The translations under genes and the position numbers were made by a program. Under the pieces are notes generated by a model. It saw only the letters and a program-made list of their open reading frames with translations. It made no database searches and was not told where the DNA came from. Shown here one piece after another: positions 43,823 to 43,915 of a DNA stretch of 43,915 nt. This DNA is from Caballeronia mineralivorans PML1(12). Its GTDB lineage: Bacteria > Pseudomonadota > Gammaproteobacteria > Burkholderiales > Burkholderiaceae. The DNA is taken from NCBI RefSeq assembly GCF_001028175.1, contig NZ_AEJF01000077.1, forward strand, positions 1 to 43,915. Reading direction: 5' to 3'. How positions within the stretch are numbered: position 1 is the first letter of the stretch; each line of letters starts with the position of its first letter.

Positions 43823-43915
43823 ATGAAAGAACTGGTCAAGCCGCTTAAGACGTACAAGGGTTATGAAATCCATCCGTTGATCTACCCCCGTGGCGCACGC
43901 GACGGCGGCGCCGCA
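43823..43915 (+). CDS. Unknown protein, 5' end only
   Basis: ATG 43823 follows CAGGAAAC and opens 31 codons to the window edge (MKELVKPLKTYKGYEIHPLI, then a Gly/Arg/Ala-rich part). The start looks like a small soluble conserved protein, but I do not recognise it. Confidence 0.55.
   Translation, partial: MKELVKPLKTYKGYEIHPLIYPRGARDGGAA

Noticed and set aside
43275..43826. Open frames across the right-hand intergenic region
   Set aside because: They lack ribosome sites and plausible composition, overlap one another, and match no family.
1..43915. CRISPR array, insertion sequence, tRNA or rRNA
   Set aside because: I saw no regularly spaced repeats, transposase-like frames with terminal inverted repeats, or tRNA/rRNA-like stretches. 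This was by eye and could miss a diverged element.

Overview
The window is GC-rich, densely coded chromosomal DNA from a beta-proteobacterium of the Burkholderiaceae, most like Paraburkholderia, Caballeronia or Burkholderia. This is inferred from a LysR-llpE-adaptor-RND-outer membrane factor locus of the ceo/bpe type, a DUF4148 exported protein, a PdxY kinase, a CbiG-CobJ fusion, and CobN paired with ChlI/ChlD-type rather than CobS/CobT subunits. I saw no insertion sequence, phage gene, CRISPR array, rRNA or tRNA.

Bases 1-15144 are an aerobic-type cobalamin (B12) region. On the plus strand are the end of cobH, then cobI and a cbiG-cobJ fusion. Facing them on the minus strand is cobW-cobN-chlI/chlD, the cobalt insertion module. 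A second plus-strand operon, cobA-cobE-cobO-cobB-DUF1289, starts near 10.0 kb. Two full-length cobalamin riboswitches lie head to head between cobW and cobA (about 9190-9440 minus, 9616-9866 plus). A third, compact one (14420-14526 minus) precedes cbtB-cbtA, a predicted cobalt transporter. A phosphatase-like protein lacking both catalytic arginines follows. The cell would thus sense B12 at RNA level and turn down cobalt uptake, cobalt insertion and late corrin steps together. A B12 user, the class II ribonucleotide reductase NrdJ, lies further along (27169-29724).

The most striking signal is at 3090-3168 (minus). The AAA+ chelatase frame ends at TGA just after an A AAA AAA heptamer. A GAGG Shine-Dalgarno-like sequence lies 11 nt upstream and a 13-bp perfect stem begins 5 nt downstream. 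The -1 frame is open straight into the VWA-domain ORF. This has all three parts of a dnaX-type programmed -1 frameshift and would give both a short ChlI-like subunit and a 557-residue ChlD-like subunit from one gene.

Bases 15220-17984 hold a small unknown gene, a pyrroline/piperideine-2-carboxylate reductase-like gene, a PPK2 polyphosphate kinase and a small membrane protein with a His/Cys tail. Bases 18105-26228 are a ceo/bpeEF-type multidrug efflux locus (outer membrane lipoprotein, RND pump, adaptor, LlpE-like alpha/beta hydrolase) with a divergent LysR regulator. Bases 26553-27047 encode a DUF4148 exported protein and a 41-codon small ORF. Next come nrdJ and mobB (molybdenum cofactor), glgC-glgA (glycogen synthesis), pdxY, an SDR oxidoreductase and a small membrane protein.

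Bases 36377-40028 are mmsA-mmsB (valine-type catabolism) with a divergent LysR gene. Bases 40246-42089 hold an M23/LytM peptidase, a small coiled-coil membrane protein and a bactofilin, probably a cell-shape or envelope module. A CorA transporter follows, then about 440-580 bases with no secure gene, and the first codons of an unknown gene at the right edge.
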